A stretch of DNA of 42,883 bases from Hyphomicrobiaceae bacterium. Lineage in GTDB: Bacteria; Pseudomonadota; Alphaproteobacteria; Rhizobiales; Hyphomicrobiaceae. The stretch lies in contig JANXWC010000103.1 of the NCBI GenBank assembly GCA_025351355.1, positions 1 through 42,883 on the forward strand, read 5' to 3'. The translations under genes and the position numbers were made by a program. The notes under the pieces are model-generated. The model saw only the letters and a list, made by a program, of their open reading frames with translations, searched no databases and had not been told where the DNA came from. Shown here piece by piece: positions 26,621 to 35,062 of the stretch; position 1 is the first letter of the stretch, and the number at the start of each line of letters is the position of its first letter.

Positions 26621-28009
26621 ATGTCGGCGCCTCGTGTGGAATTGTCGACCGAAGTGGAACCGGCCGCTGCGACCGCACCGAAGACGGTGTTCATCAAGAC
26701 GTTCGGCTGCCAGATGAACGTCTATGACAGCGAGCGCATGGCGGAAGCGCTGGCCGCCGACGGTTACGCGCAGACGGCCGCAATCGAAGAAGCCGACGTG
26801 GTCGTGCTCAATACCTGCCATATCCGCGAGCGCGCTGTGGACAAGGTCTATTCCGATCTGGGGCGTATCCGCGACATCAAGCAGCAGCGGCTAGCCGACG
26901 GCAAGCCGACGACGGTGACGATCGCCGGTTGCGTGGCGCAGGCCGAAGGTGCGGAAATCGCACGTCGCGTCGGAGCGGTCGACATCGTGGTCGGGCCGCA
27001 GAGCTATCACCAGCTACCGAGCCTGATCGCGCGCACCCGCACTGAAGGTCAAATCATCGCCACCGATTTTCCCGACGAAGACAAGTTTGCGGCGCTGCCA
27101 GTGCGCAAGCGTGCCGCCAATACCGCCGCTTACCTGACGGTGCAGGAGGGCTGCGATAAGTTCTGCACGTTCTGCGTCGTGCCCTATACGCGGGGAGCGG
27201 AATTCTCGCGACCGGTGGCGCAGATCCTCGACGAAGCGCGCCGACTGGTGGCCAGCGGCGTGCGCGAGCTGACGCTGCTCGGCCAGAACGTCAACGCGTT
27301 CCATGGTGTGGATGCAAACGGGCGCGAAGTGTCGCTTGCAGGCCTACTCAAGGCGCTGGCGCTCATTCCCGAACTGGAGCGGCTGCGCTACACGACGTCG
27401 CATCCGCGCGACATGCGCGACGACCTGATCGAGTTGCACGCGTCGGAACCGAAGATGATGCCGTATCTGCATCTGCCGTTCCAGGCGGGATCGGATCGCA
27501 TCCTCGCCGCCATGAACCGCAAGCATACGGCGGCGGATTATCTGGCGCTCGTCGCGCGCATCCGGGCGGTCAATCCGGCGCTGGCGCTGTCGACCGACAT
27601 CATCGTTGGATTTCCCGGCGAGTCGGAAGCGGAGTTCGAAGCCACGCTGGATATGGTGCGCATGGTGCAGTTCGCGCAGGCCTACTCGTTTAAATACAGC
27701 GCGCGACCGGGAACACCGGCTGCGACCATGGACGGGCAATTGCCGGAGGCCGTGAAGACGGAGCGGTTGCATCGGCTGCAGGCGTTGTTGGCGGAGGAAT
27801 CGACGCGCTTCAACGCCGGCTGCATCGGCAAGATTTTTCCGGTGCTGTTCGAAAAACCCGGCCGGCGTGCGGGCCAGCTGATCGGGCGCTCGCCGTATCT
27901 GCAATCGGTCTATGCCGACGTCAGCGCATCCGCGATCGGGCTGATACTGCCGGTGCAGATTTCCGGCGCCGGCCCCAACAGTCTCGCCGGCGTGGTGTGC
28001 GCGGCTTGA
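26621..28009 (+). CDS. miaB: tRNA-2-methylthio-N6-dimethylallyladenosine synthase MiaB
   Basis: A 462-residue radical-SAM methylthiotransferase. The N-terminal UPF0004 domain supplies C30 ([15 protein letters not shown]), C66 (NTCHIRE) and C104 (GCVAQAEG) for the auxiliary 4Fe-4S cluster. The radical-SAM triad is C178-x3-C182-x2-C185 in [17 protein letters not shown]-terminal TRAM domain (about 395-462) binds tRNA. It adds the methylthio group to i6A37. GGAG lies 9 nt before the ATG; the long upstream extension of the frame is not conserved. Nfu and TsaB, encoded just upstream, belong to the same iron-sulfur and tRNA-modification theme. The next gene converges after 13 nt. Confidence 0.97.
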   Translation: MSAPRVELSTEVEPAAATAPKTVFIKTFGCQMNVYDSERMAEALAADGYAQTAAIEEADVVVLNTCHIRERAVDKVYSDLGRIRDIKQQRLADGKPTTVTIAGCVAQAEGAEIARRVGAVDIVVGPQSYHQLPSLIARTRTEGQIIATDFPDEDKFAALPVRKRAANTAAYLTVQEGCDKFCTFCVVPYTRGAEFSRPVAQILDEARRLVASGVRELTLLGQNVNAFHGVDANGREVSLAGLLKALALIPELERLRYTTSHPRDMRDDLIELHASEPKMMPYLHLPFQAGSDRILAAMNRKHTAADYLALVARIRAVNPALALSTDIIVGFPGESEAEFEATLDMVRMVQFAQAYSFKYSARPGTPAATMDGQLPEAVKTERLHRLQALLAEESTRFNAGCIGKIFPVLFEKPGRRAGQLIGRSPYLQSVYADVSASAIGLILPVQISGAGPNSLAGVVCAA

Positions 28010-28022
28010 TTTGCCAACCCGG

Positions 28023-29177
28023 TTAGGCGGCATACAGCCAATCGTAGCGGCTAAGCAGAGCGCTGCCGGGCACCATCGACATCACGGCGTCGCGGGCTGT
28101 GGCTAGGGGGCCGGAGAGATGGAAGATGCGGCCATTGGCGACGGAGGCCTGCTGCACGCGGGCGACGCGGGCCTGCCGAGTGGCGTGGTAGCGGGCGAAG
28201 GCTGACGGCAGATCGATGCCGGATGATGCCACGGCTGCGGCCAGTGCCGCTGCGTCCTCAAGCGCCATGGCCGCGCCTTGGGCAAAGAACGGCAGCATGG
28301 CGTGGGCGGCGTCGCCGATCAGCGCGACGGGGCCTGCGTTCCATGTCGGCAAAACGACCGGATGCGGCAGCGACCATTTATGCCAGGCTTCCGCGGCGAC
28401 GATGGCCGCGCGCAGAGGTGAGGCGAAGCGGCGCGCCGTCGCAGCTTCGAGTTCGGCTGCTTCGGCGGGTGCGTCCCAGCCGGGCGCATTCCAGCTGTTG
28501 CTGATGATAACGACGATATTCAGTGCCGTTCCGGCCTGCACGGGATAGTGGATGACGTGGGCGTCGGGCGACAACCAGGCGCCGACGACGTTGGTCGCCA
28601 TATCACCGGCGCGAGCGATGGGCAGTAGCGTGCGATAGGCGCAGTAGCCAGAATGCGCAGGACGGAAGCCGGGGGCGACGGTGCTGCGGACGCGGGACCA
28701 GACGCCGTCGGCGCCGATCAAGGCCGCGCCTGTGTAGGTGATGCCGTCCGCGCTCGTTGCGCACACTGAGTTGCCGCGTGCGCTGGCAGAAACGATATCG
28801 CAGCCGAACGTCACCTTGATCGCAGCCGAGTCGGCGACGGCATCGGCGAGGGCTGACAACAGGTCGGCCCGATGCAGCGTCCAATAGGGCGCGCCGCAGC
28901 GATCGGCGATCGCTTGGCCGAGCGGCATGCGCGTCAGGCAGCGTCCAGTGGCACCCTTGTAAACGGCGAGGGCTGCGGGAGCTGAGGCACGTTGCGCGAC
29001 CGCTTCGGCGACACCAAGCGTGCGCAAAATCTTGACCGCGTTGGGGCCAAGCTGGATCCCGGCGCCGGCGGTTGCGAACGTCGACCCGCGCTCCAGCACC
29101 TCCACGTCGTGCCCGACACGGGCGAGCGCGAGCGCCGTGGCCAAGCCACCGATACCGCCGCCGGCGACCAGGATCAC
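28023..29177 (-). CDS. FAD-dependent monooxygenase (salicylate hydroxylase-like)
   Basis: A 384-residue class A flavoprotein monooxygenase. The dinucleotide fold opens VAGGGIGGLATALAL (residues 4-18). The DG motif is LIGADGVWSRVRSTV, and the GD motif region is ALIGDAAHAMLPFFAQGAAMALEDA. The pattern is closest to salicylate or 3-hydroxybenzoate hydroxylases and related NAD(P)H-dependent enzymes; the actual substrate cannot be read from sequence. Its ATG overlaps the stop of the upstream zinc-finger gene by 4 nt. It converges on miaB. No ring-cleavage or catabolic genes accompany it. Confidence 0.88.
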   Translation of the reverse strand: MILVAGGGIGGLATALALARVGHDVEVLERGSTFATAGAGIQLGPNAVKILRTLGVAEAVAQRASAPAALAVYKGATGRCLTRMPLGQAIADRCGAPYWTLHRADLLSALADAVADSAAIKVTFGCDIVSASARGNSVCATSADGITYTGAALIGADGVWSRVRSTVAPGFRPAHSGYCAYRTLLPIARAGDMATNVVGAWLSPDAHVIHYPVQAGTALNIVVIISNSWNAPGWDAPAEAAELEAATARRFASPLRAAIVAAEAWHKWSLPHPVVLPTWNAGPVALIGDAAHAMLPFFAQGAAMALEDAAALAAAVASSGIDLPSAFARYHATRQARVARVQQASVANGRIFHLSGPLATARDAVMSMVPGSALLSRYDWLYAA

Positions 29178-29425
29178 CCGGCGACGTCCGCGGCTGTGAC
29201 AATGGCGCCGCGCGGATCGGTTTCATCGGCGTGGAGGCGGCCGTCGTGGACGTAAAGCGTGGAGCAATAGGGGCAGAGAATTTGCGTGTCCTGGCCCATA
29301 TCGAGGAACACGTGCGGATGATCGAAAGGTGCCCGCGCGCCCATGCATTGCAGCTCCTTGACGCCGACGAAAATCTTTTCGGCGCCATGATCGTTGGCAA
29401 GATGCGGAGTGACGTGGTCGGCCAT
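29174..29425 (-). CDS. Zinc-finger (CHCC) domain protein
   Basis: An 83-residue protein of the zf-CHCC family (PF10276-like), related to the zinc subunit NDUFS6 of complex I. The ligands C27-x8-H36-x14-C51-x2-C54 sit in ELQCMGARAPFDHPHVFLDMG and CPYCSTLY. In alphaproteobacteria the free-standing protein is small and conserved and may be a complex I accessory protein. It is translationally coupled (4-nt overlap) to a flavin monooxygenase gene, an arrangement that may be only positional. It diverges from an alpha/beta hydrolase gene. Confidence 0.88.
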   Translation of the reverse strand: MADHVTPHLANDHGAEKIFVGVKELQCMGARAPFDHPHVFLDMGQDTQILCPYCSTLYVHDGRLHADETDPRGAIVTAADVAG

Positions 29426-29545
29426 CGGTAGTGGGTCCTGAGCAATCCGAAATCAGGCTAAACCATAGCGTTGGCCCCGCCGGAATGATAGGGGATGCGG
29501 CGCTGCGGCCCAACCAGGGCAACTATTGAAGATCCGGAGAGACCC

Positions 29546-30304
29546 ATGCCCAGTTTCACCCATGATGGCATCGAGATCGCCTTCATCGACGAGGGGCCGC
29601 GCGATGGCGAGCCGATCCTGCTGATCCACGGCTTTGCTTCCAACATCGCCACCAACTGGGTGCAGACGCTATGGGTGCGGGTGCTGACACGCGATGGCCG
29701 CCGGGTGATCGCCATGGACAATCGCGGCCATGGCGGCAGCACCAAGTCGCATCGGACAGAGGACTACGGCTCGCCGCTGATGGCGGAGGATGCGCGGCGG
29801 TTGCTCGACCATCTCGCCATCGCGCGCGCCGACGTCATGGGTTACTCGATGGGCGCGCGGATTACGGCGTTTCTGGCGTTGGCGCACCCGGAGCGGGTGC
29901 GGAGCGCGATTTTCGCGGGGCTCGGCATCAACATGGTGCGCGGCCTGGCGGGAACCGGGCCGATTGCACATGCGCTGGAAGCCGATAGCATCGACGATGT
30001 GACCAACCCGACGGCGCGGACGTTTCGCGCCTTTGCCGAGCAGACCAAGGGTGATCTGAAGGCGCTGGCGGCCTGCATCAGATCGGCGCGAGCCGTGCTG
30101 TCGGCGGAAATGCTGGCGACGCTGAAGATGCCGGTGTTGGTCGCCGTCGGCACGGACGATGTGATCGGCGGTTCGGCAACGGAGTTGGCCGCACTCATTC
30201 CGGGGGCGCAGGCGCTGGAAATTCCTGGGCGCGACCACATGCGGGCGGTTGGCGATCCGGTTTACAAGCGCGGCGTGGAAGCATTTCTGAAAGCGCGGCC
30301 CTGA
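29546..30304 (+). CDS. Alpha/beta hydrolase
   Basis: A 252-residue cytosolic hydrolase. The oxyanion region is LLIHGFASN, followed by VIAMDNRGHGGS. The nucleophile elbow is G99-Y-S101-M-G103 in DVMGYSMGAR. The likely acid is D204 or D205 (VGTDDVIGG) and the base is H231 (GRDHMRAV). The fold and length fit esterase or carboxylic-ester hydrolase-like enzymes near 3-oxoadipate enol-lactonase; the substrate is unknown. GGAGA lies 5 nt upstream of the ATG. Confidence 0.9.
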   Translation: MPSFTHDGIEIAFIDEGPRDGEPILLIHGFASNIATNWVQTLWVRVLTRDGRRVIAMDNRGHGGSTKSHRTEDYGSPLMAEDARRLLDHLAIARADVMGYSMGARITAFLALAHPERVRSAIFAGLGINMVRGLAGTGPIAHALEADSIDDVTNPTARTFRAFAEQTKGDLKALAACIRSARAVLSAEMLATLKMPVLVAVGTDDVIGGSATELAALIPGAQALEIPGRDHMRAVGDPVYKRGVEAFLKARP

Positions 30305-30374
30305 GATCGCCTTGCAGTGCTTTCGGATAAAGTGTGCAGCGGTTTTCCGATAAGAAGCACGACAACACAAAGAG

Positions 30375-30416
30375 CTAGGTCGTTCCGCGGTGTCACTAAA
30401 ACCGGAACGATCCTAG
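30375..30416. repeat. Long imperfect palindrome upstream of the asparaginase gene
   Basis: CTAGGTCGTTCCG (30375-30387) pairs with CGGAACGATCCTAG (30403-30416), 13 pairs with a single bulged T, around a 15-nt loop. A second 7-bp stem, GTCACTA (30392-30398) with TAGTGAC (30414-30420), uses part of the same right arm and so excludes the first. The surrounding text (TTTTCCGATAAGAAGC...CAAAGAGCTAG) resembles dispersed intergenic palindromes of Rhizobiales. It is either such a repeat or an mRNA leader switch. Confidence 0.6.
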
Positions 30417-30448
30417 TGACGAAGAACGAGAAGGATTTGAGTGAGGCG

Positions 30449-31468
30449 ATGCAGCGCAACCCGAGACTGGTGCAGTTGTTCCGCGGCGAACCGATCGAGA
30501 GCTGGCACCATGGTGCGGTGGCGGTTGCCGACGGGCGCGGAAAATTACTGATGTCGTTGGGCGACATCGACGCCCGCGTGTTTCCGCGTTCGACGGCCAA
30601 GCTGCTGCAGGCGATCCCCAGCATTGAGACCGGCGCAGTCGATCGGATGGGATTCGGCGTCGATGAACTGGCTGTCTCATGCGCGTCGCATACGGGAACA
30701 CGGCGGCATGTGGAGCTTGTCTCGGCGATGCTGGCCAAGGCGGGCTTGAGTACCGCTGATCTGGCATGCGGCCCCCATCCGCCCGGCGATGTCGCATCGC
30801 AGGCGGAACTGGCGGCCGCTGGCGAAAAGCCGACGCGGCTGCACAATGCCTGCTCGGGCAAACACGCCGCCATGCTGGCGACCGCTGTCACAATGGGCGA
30901 GCCGGTGGCGCACTATGAGGATCGCGGCCATCCGGTACAGCAGCGCGTGGCCGCTGTGCTCGGCGAGTTTCTCGGCCGCGATTTCGATGCGCATCTCTGT
31001 GGCATCGACGGGTGTTCGGTGCCGACCTGGAGTGTGCCGCTCGGCGCCTTTGCGCAGGGTATGGCTCGGTTCGTGTCGGGCGAAGGGCTGAGCCAACAGC
31101 GCGCCACGGCATGCCGACGCATTCTGCTGGCGTGCATGACGCGGCCGGAGCTGGTCAGCGGTCCGGACCAGTTCTGCAGTCAAGTTACGACCCGGACGCA
31201 GGGCGATGTGTTCATGAAAATGGGCGTCGAGGGGATCTATCTGGCGATCATCGCCTCGAAAGCCATCGCGGTGGCAGTCAAGATCGACGACGGCGCCGAC
31301 CGTGCGGCGCAGGCGGTAATGGCCACGATCATCGGGCAACTGGTGCTCGGGGACGAAGACGCACTGGCCAACCTTTATCCGCGCCGGCAGATCAACTGGG
31401 CGGGCACCGAGGGGGGCGCGCTGTTGCCGACCGAGGCCCTGCGCAACGCAGTCGCCCATATCGTTTGA
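30449..31468 (+). CDS. Rhizobial-type L-asparaginase (AnsA/PF06089 family)
   Basis: A 339-residue asparaginase of the family first studied in Rhizobium etli, unrelated to the E. coli type. Two Ser-Lys pairs typify it: S48-T-A-K51 in FPRSTAKLLQ, and S80 in SCASHTG with a distant lysine (probably K255). Metal-site cysteines C135 (LHNACSGKHA), C187 (GIDGC) and C241 are present. It hydrolyses asparagine to aspartate and ammonia in the cytoplasm. The ATG at 30449 fits the family's N-terminus (RNPRLVQLFRG), although GAGG is only 3 nt upstream. A GatA-like amidase gene follows 103 nt later. Confidence 0.9.
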   Translation: MQRNPRLVQLFRGEPIESWHHGAVAVADGRGKLLMSLGDIDARVFPRSTAKLLQAIPSIETGAVDRMGFGVDELAVSCASHTGTRRHVELVSAMLAKAGLSTADLACGPHPPGDVASQAELAAAGEKPTRLHNACSGKHAAMLATAVTMGEPVAHYEDRGHPVQQRVAAVLGEFLGRDFDAHLCGIDGCSVPTWSVPLGAFAQGMARFVSGEGLSQQRATACRRILLACMTRPELVSGPDQFCSQVTTRTQGDVFMKMGVEGIYLAIIASKAIAVAVKIDDGADRAAQAVMATIIGQLVLGDEDALANLYPRRQINWAGTEGGALLPTEALRNAVAHIV

Positions 31469-31571
31469 AGTGCTGTTTTGGCTTTTCGCTCGAATTGTCG
31501 GATAAGGCGGACCAATCCTCAGCCTTAGCCTGGGTACGCATTAGATTTTCATCGCAGGACGGGACTTACGC

Positions 31572-33026
31572 ATGTCTGCAGCTTCGACCAAGACCGACAT
31601 CGCCGCCACGCAAGCCGCACTCAAAAGCGGCAAGCAGACCTCGATCGAGCTGACCACGCAGCTGTTGGCGGAAATCGACAAACGCCGCGACCTCAACGCC
31701 TTCGTGCAGATCACGCGGGAGCAGGCGCTCAAGCAGGCTGCGGCGTCGGACGCATTGCTGCGCGCCGGCAAGGGGCGGGCGCTGGAAGGCGTGCCAATCT
31801 CGATCAAGGCCAACATGTGTGCCAAGGGGATCGAGACGACGGCCGCGTCACGCGTGCTCGAAGGTTTCGTGCCGACTTACACGGCGACGGTGGTGCAGAA
31901 AATCATGGATGCCGGCGCGGTCATCGTTGGCAGCACCAACATGGATGAGTTCGGCATGGGCTCGTCGACTGAGAACAGCTGTTACGGGCCGAGCAAAAAT
32001 CCGATCGGCGTGGCACTTGGCAAGCCGGACCTCTCGCCCGGCGGGTCATCCGGCGGCGGGGCGGCGGCAGTGGCGGCCAACCTGTGCTTCGCATCGCTGG
32101 CGACCGATACCGGCGGCTCGATCCGCCAGCCGGCGAGCTTTTGCGGCGTGGTGGGATTCAAGCCGTCGTACGGTTTGTGCTCGCGGTGGGGCATTATGGC
32201 CTACGCGTCGTCGCTCGATCAGGCCGGCGTGATTGGCAAGACGGTGCGCGATACGGCGACCGTGCTCGACGTTATGATTGGTGAGGACGTCAAGGATTCG
32301 ACGTCGCTCAAGCCTGTCGGCACGTCGCTGGTGGCGGCGCTCGACGATCAGGCGAAAAAGAAATGGCGGGTCGGATTTCCGCGCGAATTTCGCGACCTCG
32401 TGCAGACCCCCATTCTGAAATCCGTGTGGGAGGCTGCAGAACAACGCGTCAAAGCAATGGGCGGCGAACTGGTGGAAGTGAGCCTGCCACATGCCAAGTA
32501 TGCACTGCCGGCCTACTATATTCTGGCGCTGAGCGAGGCCTCATCGAACCTCGCTCGCTATGATGGCGTGCGCTATGGCCATCGCAGCGCCACCGCGTCC
32601 GACATCACCGACATGTATGAAAAATCGCGTGCGGAAGGCTTTGGACGGGAAACCAAGAAGCGCATTCTGCTCGGCACGTTTGCCCTGAGCGCGGGCTACT
32701 ACGACCAGTATTACGAAAAGGCGCGGCGCATCCGCACGCTGCTGGCCAACGACTTTCGGGCGGCATTCAAGTCGGTGGATGTGCTGGTGTGGCCGACCAC
32801 GCCGACGCCGCCGTTTGCCTTCAATTCGCACTCGGCCGATCCACTGACAATGTACCTCGAAGATGTGTTCACGGTGCCCGTCAATCTGGCTGGCCTGCCA
32901 GCAGTCAGCATTCCGATCCTGTCATCGCCGGAAGGATTGCCGATGGGCTTGACGGTAACGGGGCCGCATCTCGGCGACCAAGCCGTGGCGCGCGTGGCAC
33001 ATGAAATCGAGAGGGAAATCGGGTAA
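31572..33026 (+). CDS. GatA-like amidase-signature enzyme
   Basis: A 484-residue amidase. The Ser-cisSer-Lys triad is K79 (GVPISIKANMC), S159 (SPGGSSGGGAAAVAAN) and S183 (ATDTGGSIRQPASFCGVVG). Long stretches (SYGLCSRWGIMAYASSLDQA, then KTVRDTATVLDVMIG) match subunit A of the aspartyl/glutamyl-tRNA amidotransferase. Two departures stand out: KAN where GatA has KDN, and GGGAA for GGSAA. Neither gatC nor gatB is near. It may be the main GatA, a paralogue, or a stand-alone amidase. AGGACGGGACTTACGC precedes the ATG, with AGGA 12 nt upstream. It follows an L-asparaginase gene. Confidence 0.8.
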   Translation: MSAASTKTDIAATQAALKSGKQTSIELTTQLLAEIDKRRDLNAFVQITREQALKQAAASDALLRAGKGRALEGVPISIKANMCAKGIETTAASRVLEGFVPTYTATVVQKIMDAGAVIVGSTNMDEFGMGSSTENSCYGPSKNPIGVALGKPDLSPGGSSGGGAAAVAANLCFASLATDTGGSIRQPASFCGVVGFKPSYGLCSRWGIMAYASSLDQAGVIGKTVRDTATVLDVMIGEDVKDSTSLKPVGTSLVAALDDQAKKKWRVGFPREFRDLVQTPILKSVWEAAEQRVKAMGGELVEVSLPHAKYALPAYYILALSEASSNLARYDGVRYGHRSATASDITDMYEKSRAEGFGRETKKRILLGTFALSAGYYDQYYEKARRIRTLLANDFRAAFKSVDVLVWPTTPTPPFAFNSHSADPLTMYLEDVFTVPVNLAGLPAVSIPILSSPEGLPMGLTVTGPHLGDQAVARVAHEIEREIG

Positions 33027-33030
33027 CAGA

Positions 33031-33059
33031 AAAGCTCGATCCACTGGGGATCGAGCTTT
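33031..33059. terminator. Strong bidirectional rho-independent terminator
   Basis: AAAGCTCGATCC-ACTGG-GGATCGAGCTTT is a perfect 12-bp stem that ends in T's on the plus strand and A's on the minus strand. It lies 5 nt after the amidase stop and 32 nt beyond the stop of the convergent lipoprotein gene, so it can end both transcripts. Confidence 0.85.
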
Positions 33060-33090
33060 GATTTTCGGCATTGATCGCGCGCGACTGACT

Positions 33091-33372
33091 TCAAACGTGG
33101 CAGCGGGCACCCAAATACTGGTTGAGCAACATATTGTAGCGGTCGGCGACGGCCTGGGTGGCGGGATCGACTTTGCCGCGCGAGGCGCGCTCGACTTTGG
33201 ATTGGGCGCCCTGCGAGTCCATCTTGTTGAGTTCGCCGCGCAGCGACTGGCAGCTCTGCCCCGCCGGCAACGGCTTTGCGCCGGGATCGCCGTTGGAGCT
33301 CCCGCCGCTTTCGCAACCGGCCAACGCCAGCGCAGCCGCAACTGCAACAACAACAGGGGCGAAACGGATCAT
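33091..33372 (-). CDS. Small lipoprotein (paralogue of the next gene)
   Basis: A 93-residue lipoprotein. The signal peptide ends in lipobox LAGC (residues 17-20), so the mature protein is lipid-anchored. The domain has two cysteines (in GQSCQSL and GARC) framing a helical stretch with SKVERASRGKVDPATQAVADRYNML (too long to be a motif; the core is RASRGK). AAAGGA lies 9 nt upstream of the ATG. The cysteine spacing and SKVE...GK pattern recur in the gene 159 nt upstream, showing a tandem duplication. The function is unknown. Confidence 0.75.
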   Translation of the reverse strand: MIRFAPVVVAVAAALALAGCESGGSSNGDPGAKPLPAGQSCQSLRGELNKMDSQGAQSKVERASRGKVDPATQAVADRYNMLLNQYLGARCHV

Positions 33373-33531
33373 CTCGTCGGGTCCTTTGAAGGGGAATTCT
33401 TTTGGCGCCATTTCAGGTGACGCAAAGTGATCGCACTGCAGCAACCACACTGACGAGCGGCTGACAATTGCACCGGCGCCACAGTGGGCGCCAAACCGTG
33501 GCGCGCACCGAATGGCCGGAGCTGCAGCGAC

Positions 33532-34098
33532 TTATTGCTGGACGACCGGCGCGACTGTCGCAGCCGCCGGAGCGGCGACGGTGACGCCACTGGTCGATGC
33601 TGCAGGAGCGGCAGCGGCGGCTTTAGCCGCGGTAACCGGCTTGGCAGCGGCGGCAACCGGCTTGGCCGCGACCGGCTGCACCGGGGTGGCCAGCGACGCC
33701 GTAACATTCGACTTCGGCAAGCTGGGCCCGCACTTCGCGATGAAGTCGGCATTCAACTTGTTGAGCTGCGTCTGCTTGGCCAAAGCAGCGCGTTGCACAC
33801 TGACGGCCGGCGTCTTACCGTCGGCAGCTTTTTCCAGGCGCTCGACGGAGCCTTCCTTGCGCAACGTGTCGATCTGCTGTGCCATGCTGACGCAGGCAGG
33901 GTCGGTAACGGGCTTGGCGACCTCGGCAGTCGCTGCTTGATCACCCAGCGCGCCGGTGGAGAACAAGCCACCCGACCCGTTATTGGCGCAACCGCCCGCA
34001 ATGGTCGCCACGGCGAAAGCTACGCAGATCATCGACCGGCGGACATTCAGGATCGAACTGGCAGAGGCGAAAGAGACGGTCTTGGATGAGACGGACAT
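33532..34098 (-). CDS. Putative lipoprotein with alanine/proline-rich tail
   Basis: A 188-residue protein. A signal peptide with lipobox IAGGC lies near residues 22-37, preceded by a long n-region; an inner ATG (about 34032) would give a shorter one. The middle (about 65-123) has a C...C-framed helical domain with VERLEKAADGK and LNKLNADFIAKC, homologous to the neighbouring small lipoprotein. The C-terminal 60 residues are an Ala/Pro/Val low-complexity tail. AAGGA lies 6 nt before the ATG at 34098. Such tails may reach across the periplasm or to peptidoglycan; this is inferred. Confidence 0.7.
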   Translation of the reverse strand: MSVSSKTVSFASASSILNVRRSMICVAFAVATIAGGCANNGSGGLFSTGALGDQAATAEVAKPVTDPACVSMAQQIDTLRKEGSVERLEKAADGKTPAVSVQRAALAKQTQLNKLNADFIAKCGPSLPKSNVTASLATPVQPVAAKPVAAAAKPVTAAKAAAAAPAASTSGVTVAAPAAATVAPVVQQ

Positions 34099-34341
34099 GG
34101 GAATTCCTTGTTGATGTAATTTGCTGGCGCCACACTTCCCGACTCAAACAATTCTATGCCGAGCGTTACGCCTCCCTCCCAGAGAGTCGCAACCGGAAGC
34201 CCGACTGTAAACATTAAGCAAAGGTTGCAATCCAGTTGCAAAAGTGCGGAAAGTAGCTAGCCGTTGCCGCCGAACCACACCTGTGGCGTCAGCAACTCAT
34301 CGACGACAGAACGTTTTTGAACGGCAGACGCGGCGACGGGG

Positions 34342-35001
34342 TCAGCGATACTTGCCGTCCCAATCGGTCGCCTGCACCAACTTGCCGTCGGGCCCTACTT
34401 CGGGGCGGTTGATGGAGAAAATCGTCTCCGGCGTCACGACGGCGTAGTCCATGTAACCAAGCCGCGCGATCGGTTGCATCGATGCAGTGTCGATGAGGCC
34501 GTCCTTGATGTACTTGTCGTCGATGTGGATACCCACGACGAGGCCTATGACCAGGAAATAGCTTTGCCGGTAGCGCCCGGCGCCGGGCAACGGGATCACC
34601 TGATGCAACCGGCACTCGAAGGCCGCGGCCGCTTCCTTCACGCGTGGCGCCTTGATCAAGTTGGATTTGACGGCCGTCAAACCGGCCAACGGGAATTCAT
34701 CGACGCCGCGCGGCACGGTGGCAGATGAGGCGTTCATCTGATGACGGAGGTCGTAGGTGGCGATGTTGCAGACGAACTCCTGCGTCTCCTCGATATTGGC
34801 AAGGCTATCCTTGATGCCGCCTGAGCCGAACACGACATAGTGCGGTTTTTCAGCGACCGCATTGAAGAAACTGTAAGGCGCGAGATTGGCCACGCCGCTT
34901 TTACTGACCGTCGAAATCCAGCCGATAGGGCGCGGCACGGCGAGCGCCTTGAAAGGATCGTGCGGCAGGCCATGTTTGTTTTCGAGCGCGTCGTAGAACA
35001 T
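34342..35001 (-). CDS. Flavin reductase family protein
   Basis: A 219-residue FMN-binding split-barrel protein (DIM6/NTAB, flavin reductase-like). The opening PRPIGWISTVSKSGVANLAPYSFFNAV is the family's flavin contact. Then come FVCNIATYDLRHQMNASS and FECRLHQVIPLPG. Members reduce flavin or act as small oxygenase partners. GGAGA lies 6 nt before the ATG. It is 61 nt downstream of a nitroreductase gene on the same strand, so a joint redox function is possible but unproved. Confidence 0.88.
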   Translation of the reverse strand: MFYDALENKHGLPHDPFKALAVPRPIGWISTVSKSGVANLAPYSFFNAVAEKPHYVVFGSGGIKDSLANIEETQEFVCNIATYDLRHQMNASSATVPRGVDEFPLAGLTAVKSNLIKAPRVKEAAAAFECRLHQVIPLPGAGRYRQSYFLVIGLVVGIHIDDKYIKDGLIDTASMQPIARLGYMDYAVVTPETIFSINRPEVGPDGKLVQATDWDGKYR

Positions 35002-35062
35002 CGGGGATCTCCGCTTTTCAAAGATTTGCGCAGCGACAATGAGGTGCGCGGATTGAGCAAGA

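Noticed and set aside
33484-34089. 201-codon plus-strand frame opposite the alanine-rich lipoprotein
   Set aside because: Its glycine/serine/arginine-rich composition is the shadow of the Ala/Pro-rich tail on the other strand.
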